48,039 bases of DNA from Desulfovibrio sp. (GCF_034006445.1 NZ_JAVESS010000021.1:1-48039), one strand, 5' to 3'. Positions 8,085 to 17,408 are shown, counted from the first letter of the stretch. Notes: generated by a model from the sequence alone, not told the origin. Numbers and translations: made by a program.

Positions 8085-9713
8085 CTAGAAGCTGTAAGCG
8101 AAAACAAGCTGGGCTTTCCAGGCGTCTTTTTTGTCAAAGCTGCCGTTGCCGCCGCCGTTGTAGTAACCGTCTTTCTTCCAGGTGTCCTGATCCATCATGT
8201 TGACAACGTAACCCAGTTCAAGATTGGCTTCAAGATTTTCGTAGATCTGCCACTGGTTGATCAGGTTGAATTCAAGCAGGCCGTCGTTGGTCGTCAGGTA
8301 CGGGCCATCACCGCCGTAGCCTTCTCTCCACGAATAGGCGTTCTCCATATACTTGACCATGGAGGGAGAGTTGGTGCCGCCCCAGTAGGCCACGCGCAGG
8401 GTATGCTTGAGGTCTTCAAGGAAGCTTATGTCCTTCAACTGGCCGCCGATGCCCCAGGTGCCGGCATAGGACATGTTCCAGTCTGCAACGTTGCCGGGGC
8501 CTGCACCCCAGGCAAGATTGCCGTCGCCAACGAAGGAGGTGAAATTGCCAGCTCCCGCGATTGAAGGCATGCGCTCGGAGCCGTTCTTGATGTTGCCGTC
8601 ATCGCCAGAGCCGTACCAGCCAAAGATGCCGGGGGTGGCCCAATCCAGCTTGTATTCGACCAGAGCCTTGACGACAAAGCCCTGCCGTTGAGTGCTGCCG
8701 CGTACGATATCATTAGCGTCACCACGTTTCATTACATCAAAGCGGCCCATCTCTTCCACATAGCCGTAATTGATGTCGAACTCGATGTTCAGGGGATCAA
8801 ACATGGTGATGCCAACAGGCAGACCAGCCCAGAACATGTTGCCATATTGCTTGCTGGTACTGCGCGAATTAAGCGGGGAGTTGCCACCAACATAGTTGAA
8901 GCCAGGCGTCAAGCCGGGAATTGTCAAGCCAAGAACACCATCGTTGGTTGCCCAAGGTTCGTCATTGTTGGGAGCTTCAAGGCCGCGCAGGGCATTGCGT
9001 CCAAGCAGGCCGTACATGGCCCAGGGCGTGATTTCAATACCGTCAAACGTCATAGGCAGAGAGACGGCAAAGAGATCCATGTTGTCAAGGTAGTTGTCTT
9101 TGGCTTTGCTGTCGTTAATGCCGTATTTTTTTGCATTGAAGTTGTCATTGACCGGGCGCGCCCAGAAGGCGGTGAGGCCGACATTTTCGTTGAATTTATA
9201 GTTGCCCACAACCGCAGCAACGTCAGCGTCGAGGATGGAAGAGCCGCCAGCCATATTGGGCAGGGCAAGGGCCTGTATGCCCATGCGCATACGGGCTTCA
9301 GTCTGGGGGATAACCCAGTCGATATACGCATTCTTGAGTTTGATGGCGCTGTTGCCATCGGCGCCAAGAGCGCCGCCTTCATCAGCCTTGCCCCAGTTCT
9401 GGGTACCGATTTCAAAGTACACGGTACCGGACAGTGCTTCTGAAGCCACTGCATCCAACTGCAAACGCAGACGCTGCGCAGCGCCGAACATATCGTTGTC
9501 GTTGACTTTTTCTTTAGGGCCATGACCGGGTTCTCTTGTGTGTTCGGTCAGCGTGGCGTCAGCCAGGCCGAAGCCCATAAGCCATTCGCCCTGAGCCTTG
9601 AAATCGATGGCTTTGGCCCCCCCGGCCGCACCCATCAGCAGACCGGCGGCAAGCAACGCCACCATGCAGCTCTTTTTGAAGTGTTGCAAACCTTTCCTTT
9701 GCGTAACGTTCAT
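8085..9713 (-). CDS. Outer membrane homotrimeric porin (Desulfovibrio type)
   Basis: 542 residues. A signal peptide (KKSCMVALLAAGLLMGAAGG, cleavage after AKA) is followed by alternating amphipathic strands rich in Gly, Asn and aromatic residues, ending in the beta-barrel signature AYSF with a terminal Phe. The size and texture match the abundant trimeric porins of Desulfovibrio. I chose the ATG at 9713 because GGAG lies 12 bases upstream and the signal peptide then starts properly; a longer frame adds 21 unlikely residues. It is expected to give passive diffusion of small solutes across the outer membrane. It is monocistronic with a downstream hairpin. Confidence 0.85.
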   Translation of the reverse strand: MNVTQRKGLQHFKKSCMVALLAAGLLMGAAGGAKAIDFKAQGEWLMGFGLADATLTEHTREPGHGPKEKVNDNDMFGAAQRLRLQLDAVASEALSGTVYFEIGTQNWGKADEGGALGADGNSAIKLKNAYIDWVIPQTEARMRMGIQALALPNMAGGSSILDADVAAVVGNYKFNENVGLTAFWARPVNDNFNAKKYGINDSKAKDNYLDNMDLFAVSLPMTFDGIEITPWAMYGLLGRNALRGLEAPNNDEPWATNDGVLGLTIPGLTPGFNYVGGNSPLNSRSTSKQYGNMFWAGLPVGITMFDPLNIEFDINYGYVEEMGRFDVMKRGDANDIVRGSTQRQGFVVKALVEYKLDWATPGIFGWYGSGDDGNIKNGSERMPSIAGAGNFTSFVGDGNLAWGAGPGNVADWNMSYAGTWGIGGQLKDISFLEDLKHTLRVAYWGGTNSPSMVKYMENAYSWREGYGGDGPYLTTNDGLLEFNLINQWQIYENLEANLELGYVVNMMDQDTWKKDGYYNGGGNGSFDKKDAWKAQLVFAYSF

Positions 9714-9872
9714 ACCTTTTTCTCCAGGTTGTATAGTTTGTGTGGCGGCAATGCGGTCAGGCCAGCATTTTGCCACATTTGGGCTCCGTGATTGTCATGT
9801 CAGCGATAGCACTTGGCGATGGCAAGGCCCCTTCGCAACGCTCGCTGAGAGACCATGACCTTTGCTGACAGG

Positions 9873-10316
9873 TCAGTTATGGGTTTCATGCCCATGCTGG
9901 GCATGGTGGCCGTCATGTGAATGGCCATGCTTGTGTTGCTCGCCTTTGTTATGCCCGCACTTGCAATTGGCGCAGTTGCCCTTGCAAACATGCTTCTTTT
10001 CTTGCTGGATGATGACCCTGTTTCCTGTAACGGCCATATCGAAGCCGCTTTTACCTTTGAAAATGACTTGTTCTTTATTAAAGCCATTCAGGATCATGGA
10101 CGTCTTAAAGGTGTCTACAACCGATGGGTTGGGGTGCCGTATCTGACGTACATCAATGAAAATACGCTTGCAGGCGGCGTGATTGAGCTGAAGAAGATCA
10201 AGTACTGCATTGGCCTGAGGAGGATCAAATTGATCGTTAAGGCAAATGTGGAGGTTTTCGTTGCTGAAGCGGTGGGTAACGTTTGAGTTCTGAGTGGAAC
10301 TGCCATTGTGCGCCAT
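9873..10316 (-). CDS. STAS-like protein with His/Cys metal-binding tail
   Basis: 147 residues. The first ~105 look like a STAS/anti-sigma-antagonist-type alpha/beta domain (IFIDVRQIRHPNPSVVDTFK, then an IIF-G-GFDMAVTGNRVII segment), without an obvious conserved phospho-Ser motif. The last ~35 residues form a metal-binding tail with CKGNCANCKCGHNKG followed by a His-rich run with HGHSHDGHH. A GGAGG ribosome site precedes the ATG at 10316. It lies upstream of the porin gene on the same strand, 159 bases away. I know no named family with this domain order; a nickel, zinc or copper role is inferred only from the tail. Confidence 0.6.
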   Translation of the reverse strand: MAHNGSSTQNSNVTHRFSNENLHICLNDQFDPPQANAVLDLLQLNHAACKRIFIDVRQIRHPNPSVVDTFKTSMILNGFNKEQVIFKGKSGFDMAVTGNRVIIQQEKKHVCKGNCANCKCGHNKGEQHKHGHSHDGHHAQHGHETHN

Positions 10317-10353
10317 GCTTTCCTCCAGGATGCGTTGTTGGCTGGGCGCAAAA

Positions 10354-10377
10354 TGACATTTTTGAAAACCAATGTCA
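10354..10377. promoter_or_regulatory. Inverted repeat upstream of the STAS-like gene
   Basis: TGACATT and AATGTCA form 7-bp arms separated by 10 bases, 38-61 bases before the start codon. The position suits an operator, but I cannot name a regulator. The rest of the gap (10378-10574) shows no gene. Confidence 0.3.
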
Positions 10378-10574
10378 ACAAAAATGAAATTCTTTTTCAA
10401 ATCATATGTGTGCGACATCGGTAAGATGCAGGAAAGCCAGATGAAAGAGTATGATGTTTTTCAGGGGTAAAATTTTACAACAAAACAACAAAATATTGCC
10501 ATGCTCCAACTGAAGACATGGTACAAGAGTATCTTTATCAGTGTCAGATGGAGACCTGTAGAAACGGTAAACTA

Positions 10575-10626
10575 CGCCAAATACAATCAGCCGTTGTCCT
10601 GATGAGGGACAACGGCTGTCTTGGCG
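10575..10626 (-). terminator. Terminator of the YhaN-like gene
   Basis: 12-bp stem CAGCCGTTGTCC/GGACAACGGCTG (10588-10599 and 10607-10618) nested inside an outer CGCCAA/TTGGCG pair. It lies 40-90 bases after the stop codon of the minus-strand ATPase gene. The T-tract is weak (ATTGTATTT). Confidence 0.55.
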
Positions 10627-10661
10627 TTTGATTGGTTTTGATGCAGGTTGCGCTAATGTGG

Positions 10662-13600
10662 TCAGGCGGCGCGGATTTGTCCCTGTTCAACACAAAAGAG
10701 CGTCGCTCCCGGTTCTGCCTTGCGCAGCAGATCCACCATATGGGGCTGGCAAGTAAAATACAGAAGCTGATGCCCCTTGCTGCTGCCCGAGTCCGTCAGA
10801 TCCACAAAAGCCCTGGCCGTGCGTTCAGCCCGTTGCGGGTCAAAGTTGACCAGAACTTCATCCATAATAATGGGAAGAGGGACGGCGTGCGCCGCATGGT
10901 TCTTAATATAGGCCAGCCGCAGGGCCAGATATGCCTGCTCACGCGCGCCTCTGCTGAGATTTTCAGGGGCAAGGGCTTCGCCTTGGGCGGGCAGGATATT
11001 CAGCGTCTTGTCCTCAAGAGAAGCGCTGATGCCGAGCCAGCGGCGACCGGTAATGCGGGCAAATATTTCTGAGGCAAGCCGTATGACTTCAGGTTGCCTT
11101 TCGCGCTCAAAATTACGCTTGGCAGCTTCAAGAATGGCGCGCGCCAGTGCCCGACGGCTCCAGTCATAGGCCATACGCTGCATGGCTTCTTCAAGAGCGG
11201 CAGCTTCCTGCTGCAATTGTGCCAGTTCCTCATTGTGCGACAGCGCAGCAACACCGGAGCGCAGGGTACTCACCCTGTCGCCCAGTTCCTGCTCCTTGCC
11301 CTGAAGCTGAAGCAGTTCTTCGTTGATGTTTGCGCAGCGTTTTTCCTGGACTTCCTGGCTTTCAGTTTCGAACTGGGGCAGGAATTCTTCCAGGGGGCAT
11401 TTGTCGGCAGCAAGGCGCAGGGCATCTTCAAGGTCAAGACGGCGTTGGGCAAGGCTGCGCTGTTCTTCATGGCGTGCGGCCTGCCGTAAAAAGTCTTCGG
11501 CATCAGCTGCTCCTGCCAGGGCAAGCAGGCTACGCTCTGTGTGGATGGCGGAATCCAGGGCGGCCTGAGCGGCGCGTGCCTCGCTTTCAAGCTCCACCAG
11601 TTCCTGATCCAGCCCAAGACGGCGGGTCTGGCCCACGGCCATGGCTTCTGCCGCTTCCAGCGAAGCGTCCAGGCTGGCCAGCCAGTCCGGTTCATCGTCA
11701 GTGCCAGCCAGGGGCGGGCGATTCAGGTTGGCGAGATGCTGCGCCAGGGGTTCACGCAGGGCAGCCAGTTCCGCATGGCTCTGCGCCAGTTCAATACGTG
11801 CCCGTTCCAGAGCGGATTCGGCCAGCAGGCAATTTTCCATATACTTGAAAGCTTCACGCACCGTTTCAGGATCAAGATCCGTACCCAGCCCCAGTCCTTC
11901 AAGGCAGTGGGCCCACTGCGCACGTGCAGCATTCAGGCGATCTTCAGCCGCGCGCAACTCTGCAGTGGCTTCATTCTGACGTACCTTGCAGCGCTGCCTG
12001 TCGCTTTCGGCATTCTGCAAGGCGGCCTCGGCCTTGATGCGCTGTTCACGCACGGCGTCAGCCTCCCGGCAGGATTCCAGTATCTGGTGCGCAATCTCGG
12101 CAAGAGTATCGGAAAGATTTTCGTCTGGCTGCAAAGGCTGTGCGCCATTGGGCGTAAGCGGGAGGCGTTCCGCCACCGCTGCCATCTTGCGCATGCGCTC
12201 CTCGGTGCGCGCAAGGTCTTCCTCAAGAGCGTCAAGTTCGGCTTGGGCGGCGGCTACGCTGCTGTAGGCCAGTCTGGCGGCTTCCGCTCTGGCAAAAAAG
12301 GCCGCAGCGCCCTCCGGAGCAGGGACATTGCCAACCTTGAGCGAGAGCATGAACTCATGCCAGCGGCGTCTGGTTTGCTGCACGACGCCTTCAACTTCCT
12401 GGCACAGCGCCTGCCGCCTGCTGACCTCGGTGCGCGCGAGATCCGTGGTGCGCTTGAGCCCTTCCATATCCTTGCGGGCGCGCTCTTCGTGAAAGCATTG
12501 CTCGCGCTCGCGTTCGAGCAGCACTTCCATTGCTTCCAACGTGACCATATCCATGCTCTGCACCTGCGCTGTCCGGCAGAGTTGGCGGGCCTGTTCTTCC
12601 AGTTCAACCAGGTGGTTGGCACATGTGTCACGTCGATTTTGCAGGCTGGCCAGTTCCTTTTTGCGGCGTTTGGCCTCAGGGCCATTGTGCGGCAGCCCGC
12701 CAGCCAGAAAACCCACTCCACAAAGCAGAATGAGATAGCCAGACCAGAGGTTTATGGGAAAATCCAAACCTTCGTTCAGTGAAATAACCGTCAAGCCAAG
12801 TCGCCAGTACGTAAGCAGCATGCCAACACCTGACGCAAAAAAAATCAGGCCCAAAAGCAGCAGTGGAAGATTTTTAATGCTTTTGACAGGCGGTTCACTG
12901 TCCAATCGTGCATCCAGTTCACTGAGCCGCAGCCTTTCTGTCTCCAGCGTGGCTGAAAGGGCGCGCAAAGAGCGCAGGGCTGCCGTTTGCCCGTCCAGGT
13001 GTTCGCGGGTGGGGCCGTTTTTGCCGCGCTGCTCCTCGCGCAGGGCATCCATGCGGGCCTTGACGGAGAGCAGATGTTCCTCGGCTTGCTGCACGGCCTG
13101 GGCCGCTTCACCAGCATGATCCAGCCGCTCCTGCACGCTGGCCGCCAAATCAAGCGCTTCGTCCTGACGGGCCAGCAGCGCGTCCAGTGTCGCCACGGCC
13201 CCGCTGTTGGCCTCCAGAGTTGTACCGCCAGAAAGCTTCAGCGGAGTGAGCGCACGGGCAAAGGTGGTGCGCGCTTCCAGCAGGGTACGCTGGCGCAAAG
13301 GAATCTGGCGTCGGGCTTCTTCCTGGCGGGCCAGAGCCTGGCGCAGCGTGTCGCGTTGATCGTCATCCAGGGCGGCCACCGGGATAGGGAGCAGCGCCAG
13401 ATTACTATGATGTGCAGCCACTTCGCGCTCGGCGGCCTCCACATCGCGGTTGCACTGGTTCAGCGTGTCCACTGCGGCCTGGTGCGCGGACACGGCAGCC
13501 GTCATTTCGCGTGCCTGTTTTTCAAGATCTTCACGGGCGAAAAGCGAGCGGTCAGTCTGACGGATGCGGTCGCAACTCCAGTCCGGCCCAAGGCGCGCCA

Positions 13601-14675
13601 GTTCGCGGGCGAGATCCTCCTCGGCACGGCGGCAGCGGTCATTTTGCGCGGGAAGGGCCGTCAAGGCCTGCCGATAGCCGCTTTTGCGTTCAGCCAGGCG
13701 GCGCAAAGCCGGCAATGTTTCCAGCAGGGGCATATCCAACTGCACCGCGTCACGACGCTCGCGCAAGAGATCAAGCTTTTCTTTGCGGGCGGCGTGATGA
13801 CGCTCGCAGCTTTCCCTGGCTTCCTGAGCGCGGGCCAGGCGGGCCTGAGCGTCTTCGGGGAAAGATTCGTTAAGAGGGCCGAGCCGCTCCAGAGCGGCGC
13901 AGACCATGCGCCATTCGTTCCATTGCAGCCAGACGCCCAACCGACGTTCCAGCAAGCGCCGTTCCTCTTCAAGCTGCGCCTTGTAGCCGCGCACCGCAGT
14001 CAGTTCGTCGCGTTTTTGATCCAGTTCACGGGCCAGGTCGTCAAAACCAGCCTGTTGCTGGCGCAGTTCTGCAATACGCTGGCGCAGTTCGTTGAGTTGC
14101 TTGAGGGCTAGATTAAGGGGCGGTTTGCTGCCGCCGGACTTGAAAATCTCGTCATTCTGTTTTTTCAGGATATTGAGGACTTCACCGGGGGCGCGCAAGC
14201 CGGGGCCAAAGCTGGCGCCATAAAGGGCATGGCGTACGCTTTCGCCGGTGAGGTTGCCCATATGTTCCAGTTCGCTGAGGCTGAAACCGAAAACATTGCG
14301 GTACACGTCCCGGCTGACGCCCGAAAGCAGGCGGCGTAAAACGTCTTCGTCCAGAGGTTTGCCCTGACCGTCCGTAAGGGATACCTGCCCGTTTGCGCTG
14401 CCCGGACGGCGCGTCAGCCGTAAAAGCTGCGCATCATCAGCGCGCAGGGTCAGGCTTCCGCCTGCCGTGCCGCCACGCAGCGCGCCGGGGATGAGCTTGC
14501 CTTCCTTGCTGTTGGGGGCCGGATAGCCCGCCAGGGTGGAGCGCAAAAACTCCAGACACGTGGATTTGCCCGCTTCGTTTTCACCCAGAAAGATGGTGAG
14601 GCCGGGGCCAAGCCCCTCAACAGTTACATCAGAAAAAATGCCGAACCCGTCCATATGGAAGGACTGGATATACAT
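10662..14675 (-). CDS. YhaN-like (SbcC/Rad50-type) AAA ATPase
   Basis: 1337 residues. The N-terminus has an ABC-type Walker A GENEAGKST near residue 40. The C-terminus has signature-like LSRGAREQAYLALRLAY and Walker B LPIIMDEVLVNFD. Between them is a very long coiled coil (about 200-1200), interrupted near residues 598-660 by two hydrophobic segments (PLLLLGLIFFASGVGMLLTY and a second with GYLILLCGVGFLAGG), as in YhaN proteins. This suggests membrane attachment of the coiled-coil apex. Its start overlaps the stop of the nuclease gene in TGATG, with GGAGG upstream; an ATG nine codons earlier is rejected. It is expected to work with that nuclease in DNA end processing or repair, by analogy with SbcCD and Mre11-Rad50. 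Confidence 0.85.
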   Translation of the reverse strand: MYIQSFHMDGFGIFSDVTVEGLGPGLTIFLGENEAGKSTCLEFLRSTLAGYPAPNSKEGKLIPGALRGGTAGGSLTLRADDAQLLRLTRRPGSANGQVSLTDGQGKPLDEDVLRRLLSGVSRDVYRNVFGFSLSELEHMGNLTGESVRHALYGASFGPGLRAPGEVLNILKKQNDEIFKSGGSKPPLNLALKQLNELRQRIAELRQQQAGFDDLARELDQKRDELTAVRGYKAQLEEERRLLERRLGVWLQWNEWRMVCAALERLGPLNESFPEDAQARLARAQEARESCERHHAARKEKLDLLRERRDAVQLDMPLLETLPALRRLAERKSGYRQALTALPAQNDRCRRAEEDLARELARLGPDWSCDRIRQTDRSLFAREDLEKQAREMTAAVSAHQAAVDTLNQCNRDVEAAEREVAAHHSNLALLPIPVAALDDDQRDTLRQALARQEEARRQIPLRQRTLLEARTTFARALTPLKLSGGTTLEANSGAVATLDALLARQDEALDLAASVQERLDHAGEAAQAVQQAEEHLLSVKARMDALREEQRGKNGPTREHLDGQTAALRSLRALSATLETERLRLSELDARLDSEPPVKSIKNLPLLLLGLIFFASGVGMLLTYWRLGLTVISLNEGLDFPINLWSGYLILLCGVGFLAGGLPHNGPEAKRRKKELASLQNRRDTCANHLVELEEQARQLCRTAQVQSMDMVTLEAMEVLLEREREQCFHEERARKDMEGLKRTTDLARTEVSRRQALCQEVEGVVQQTRRRWHEFMLSLKVGNVPAPEGAAAFFARAEAARLAYSSVAAAQAELDALEEDLARTEERMRKMAAVAERLPLTPNGAQPLQPDENLSDTLAEIAHQILESCREADAVREQRIKAEAALQNAESDRQRCKVRQNEATAELRAAEDRLNAARAQWAHCLEGLGLGTDLDPETVREAFKYMENCLLAESALERARIELAQSHAELAALREPLAQHLANLNRPPLAGTDDEPDWLASLDASLEAAEAMAVGQTRRLGLDQELVELESEARAAQAALDSAIHTERSLLALAGAADAEDFLRQAARHEEQRSLAQRRLDLEDALRLAADKCPLEEFLPQFETESQEVQEKRCANINEELLQLQGKEQELGDRVSTLRSGVAALSHNEELAQLQQEAAALEEAMQRMAYDWSRRALARAILEAAKRNFERERQPEVIRLASEIFARITGRRWLGISASLEDKTLNILPAQGEALAPENLSRGAREQAYLALRLAYIKNHAAHAVPLPIIMDEVLVNFDPQRAERTARAFVDLTDSGSSKGHQLLYFTCQPHMVDLLRKAEPGATLFCVEQGQIRAA

Positions 14676-15982
14676 CAGCGAACCTCCAGAAGGTCGGTGC
14701 AAAGGCGTTGGGCCTCCTCAAGGAGCGCCTGCATCTGGGCATCGTCGGGCTGGGCCAGAATTTTGCGTAACTGCCCATGGGTGAACAGGGGGGCAAGGGC
14801 CGGGCCCGCCACCTCCTGAAAAGCTTCATGACTTTCACCCATGCGTTGGGCCATGCGGAGCGTTTCGCCAAGCAGATCCTCGCGTTGCAGGTACTGGGCG
14901 GGATCCGTGGCCGGGCTCGTGTCCATACGTAAATCCTTGACCCATACGCCGGGCGTGCCGCTGGCAAGGTGCCCGAGGCGTTCCAGAAGGTCTTCCTGAT
15001 TGCTGGAGTCACGCAGGACGGCGTCAAGGGCGGTACGACCATGCAGGTTTACGCGCGCAAGCAGGGCTTCACACCCGGGATCAGTATCGCTGGCGGCATG
15101 GTCAAGGCATTGAACCAGAGAGTTTTCCACCTGGTCAATCTGCTCAGTGCCGCTCAGGTCCAGATCCAGGGTGGCCCATTGCACGGGCCCAAGACGCATG
15201 AATTCTGCACTACAGCGCCAGGCGCAGGGGACGGCGGACTGATCCGCGTCGAAATTTTCGGCACGGGCCGTGACCAGGAGGCAGCCACGGGGCCCGGTTT
15301 CATTGATGTGCAATCCCTGACTGTTGCCGCTGTAGGCAATAAAGGGCTCGTCACACAGGATACGGCGTTCGTGCACGTGTCCAAGCGCCCAGGCGTCCAG
15401 TTCGGCGCTTTTGAGGTCGTCCAGCGAGCAGGGCGCATAACGGTCAGCCTTGCTTTCACCCTCTACGGTGCAATGCAGCACGCCCAGTTGAAAACACGTC
15501 TGTTCGGCATCACGCCGGAACAATCGGGCCAGGTTACGGCCTTCACGGATTTTGGCGTGACTGATGCCATGTATGATGGCCAGGGGTTTTCCATCTTTTT
15601 CAATGACATGACGTTCGACCTCAGGGCCGAAGATGGTCACATTGTCGGGCCAGCGGATGGAAGCGAGCAGCGAATTGAGCGGATCATGATTGCCGTGGGC
15701 GATAAAAACGCGTACTCCCGCATCGCGCAGGCGCAAGCAGCCATCGCGAAGGCGCAATTGGGCTTTAACGCTGCGATCTTCTTCATTATACACGTCGCCA
15801 GCCAGCACGAGAAAATCGGGTTTTTCTGTTTCGCACAGGCGAAAAAGCCGATCCAGCGCTTTGAAGGTGGCTTCATGCAGCAGCTTGGCCAAATGGCCGC
15901 CCTGAGCGGTTTCGCGCGAAAGCCCGCGAAAAGGGGTATCCAGATGCAGATCGGCTGCGTGGATATAACGTACAACGTCCAT
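14675..15982 (-). CDS. YhaO/SbcD-like DNA repair metallophosphoesterase
   Basis: 435 residues. The calcineurin-like nuclease domain has the five blocks expected of Mre11/SbcD: HAADLHLDTPF near the start, VLAGDVYNEED, the HGNHDPLNS motif, HGISHA, and LGHVHERR. The C-terminal third is the YhaO-type accessory region. I chose the ATG at 15982, just before the first strand (MDVVRYIHAADLHL), with GAGG upstream. It is the first gene of the two-gene unit and is coupled to the ATPase. A palindrome at 16110-16127 lies upstream. Confidence 0.87.
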   Translation of the reverse strand: MDVVRYIHAADLHLDTPFRGLSRETAQGGHLAKLLHEATFKALDRLFRLCETEKPDFLVLAGDVYNEEDRSVKAQLRLRDGCLRLRDAGVRVFIAHGNHDPLNSLLASIRWPDNVTIFGPEVERHVIEKDGKPLAIIHGISHAKIREGRNLARLFRRDAEQTCFQLGVLHCTVEGESKADRYAPCSLDDLKSAELDAWALGHVHERRILCDEPFIAYSGNSQGLHINETGPRGCLLVTARAENFDADQSAVPCAWRCSAEFMRLGPVQWATLDLDLSGTEQIDQVENSLVQCLDHAASDTDPGCEALLARVNLHGRTALDAVLRDSSNQEDLLERLGHLASGTPGVWVKDLRMDTSPATDPAQYLQREDLLGETLRMAQRMGESHEAFQEVAGPALAPLFTHGQLRKILAQPDDAQMQALLEEAQRLCTDLLEVR

Positions 15983-16109
15983 GCGTGGCCTCACGTGGAA
16001 TGGGTAATGAATAAGCGCCAAACTTTAGACTTTTTCTTGAAGCAAGACAAGCGCGCACAAAGTTACGCAGGGAGCAGTTCTGCTGCGGTCATAATTACCA
16101 TGCAGTTAC

Positions 16110-16127
16110 TGTTCTCTGAAAAGAACA
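16110..16127. promoter_or_regulatory. Palindrome upstream of the nuclease/ATPase operon
   Basis: TGTTCT-CTGAAA-AGAACA is a perfect 6-6-6 inverted repeat 128 bases before the nuclease start. It also sits just after the stop of the TPR gene. No T-run follows on either strand, so it looks more like an operator than a terminator. A damage-response repressor is one possible binder, but no LexA consensus is assigned here. Confidence 0.35.
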
Positions 16128-16146
16128 AAAATATAATGGAATGGAG

Positions 16147-16737
16147 CTAGTTTCCGTTCAGAGTGCGCAAGCGGATGCACTCATTGGCCAGTCGCATCAA
16201 TTCCAGATTGTCGGGGACTTCCTTGAGGCCGTTGCGCACATGACCAAGAGCGCGCACATATTCTCCTGCGTTGAGCATGGCAGTGGCCATCATGGCAAAG
16301 ACGGCCTGTTCGTCCTTGTAATATTTCATGACTTCAGCAAAGCAGGCGTCGGCTTCAGAGGGTCGCCCCTCGGAGAGAAGTTTTTTGCCTTCCCTGAGAT
16401 TGCGATCAATGTTGAGCTTGCGTTGCAGTGTGCTTTCATAATCCTCTTCTTCAGCGCTGTCTTGAAGTTTTTTATAAGTATCTGATAATAATTGTAAAAG
16501 TTCTTTTTCGCTGCCGGGCTGATATGCAAGCGACGCAGGCAGAATATCTTTCAGGCCAGGGTCTGCGACCAGTTCGCTGACCGTCGTGCGAATATCGCTG
16601 CGCAGGTCCGTGGGGGCAGGCTGGCCACCCAGATCCTTGAGGGCTGTTATGGTCAGATAGAGCGCGCGCATGGGGTCGCGGCGAGCGCAACTGGCTTTGG
16701 CGCGGCCAAGGTCTTCACGGATTTTGCGAATGTTCAT
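16147..16737 (-). CDS. TPR-like hypothetical protein
   Basis: 196 residues, soluble and mostly helical. The C-terminal half has tetratricopeptide character: EGKKLLSEGRPSEADACFAE followed by a second repeat-like helix pair containing AGEYVRALGHVRNGL. The N-terminus (MNIRKIREDLGRAKASCARR) also resembles a TPR-type pair. I chose the ATG at 16737 because TGAGGT precedes it; the longer frame adds 29 residues without a ribosome site. It lies upstream of the nuclease/ATPase genes on the same strand, 164 bases away. I recognise no specific family; it is probably a scaffold or adaptor. Confidence 0.65.
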   Translation of the reverse strand: MNIRKIREDLGRAKASCARRDPMRALYLTITALKDLGGQPAPTDLRSDIRTTVSELVADPGLKDILPASLAYQPGSEKELLQLLSDTYKKLQDSAEEEDYESTLQRKLNIDRNLREGKKLLSEGRPSEADACFAEVMKYYKDEQAVFAMMATAMLNAGEYVRALGHVRNGLKEVPDNLELMRLANECIRLRTLNGN

Positions 16738-16861
16738 TGATACCTCATCAAGTCTCGGAACATGTTTGCATTGAGGATGTATACTTTCATCATGTTGCGC
16801 CGCCTGCGCAGCATGTGCGGGCACAACCGGATTGCATCAGGGCCAGGGGGGCCTGGCGCAC

Positions 16862-16897
16862 TCGCCAAAGCGTTTTCAATCGCCAAAGCGTTTTCAA
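16862..16897. repeat. 18-bp perfect tandem duplication
   Basis: The unit TCGCCAAAGCGTTTTCAA occurs twice head to tail (16862-16879 and 16880-16897) with no mismatch. Confidence 0.95.
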
Positions 16898-16967
16898 CGG
16901 GGAACTGTCGGGTGCAGCCGCATGCAACGGTCAGGGAGCCCACTACGGCGTGCCATCCACATCTTCA

Positions 16968-16991
16968 GTTTATTCTTTGGTTTATTCTTTG
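16968..16991. repeat. 12-bp perfect tandem duplication
   Basis: The unit GTTTATTCTTTG occurs twice head to tail (16968-16979 and 16980-16991). Confidence 0.95.
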
Positions 16992-17083
16992 TGCATGCTT
17001 GTGGGCAGCGGATCTTTGAGAGCATACTTTTTCAAAGTTGACGATACCCCCGCTGCGACGTGTACCAGCCCGGAAGCGCAGCG

Positions 17084-17111
17084 TTTGCGCCTTCACATTT
17101 GCGCCTTCACG
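17084..17111. repeat. 14-bp tandem duplication
   Basis: The unit TTTGCGCCTTCAC plus one variable base occurs twice (17084-17097 and 17098-17111), 13 of 14 bases identical. Confidence 0.9.
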
Positions 17112-17408
17112 TCTTCTTGCGCCTGCTCACGCAGCCGCCCGAACAGCTTCAACGTGAAAGTGCATTTGCTTCTGAATGCTAGATAATAAAAGCCTGTACC
17201 GTCAAGATGTTGCAGGTATGCGTCATAATTGCGGCATTGACGGCTGCGCTGGCTGCTTGTTATCCTGCGCAGCTATACGGCAAAGGAATACTGCTTTTAC
17301 GCATCATTACGGCATCCTGAACTTTGGGGCCATCCGGCTTCCGGGCATGGGCAAAGCCATGCACGCGGAGCAGGAACAGGCGCAGGCCGCTAACAGAAAA
17401 GGAAAATT

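Larger units (their letters stand above)
16738..17408. other. 671-base intergenic stretch with tandem duplications
   Basis: Lies between the divergent TPR and glycosyltransferase genes. Plus-strand ORFs of 69-149 codons cross it, but none has a recognisable domain, and one of the three internal duplications has a unit length not divisible by three. I regard it as non-coding apart from the glycosyltransferase promoter, which I cannot place confidently. Confidence 0.5.

Noticed and set aside
16737..17186. 149-codon plus-strand ORF with repeated short peptides
   Set aside because: The peptide repeats come from DNA duplications, one with a unit not divisible by three; no recognisable domain, and it overlaps the TPR gene start.
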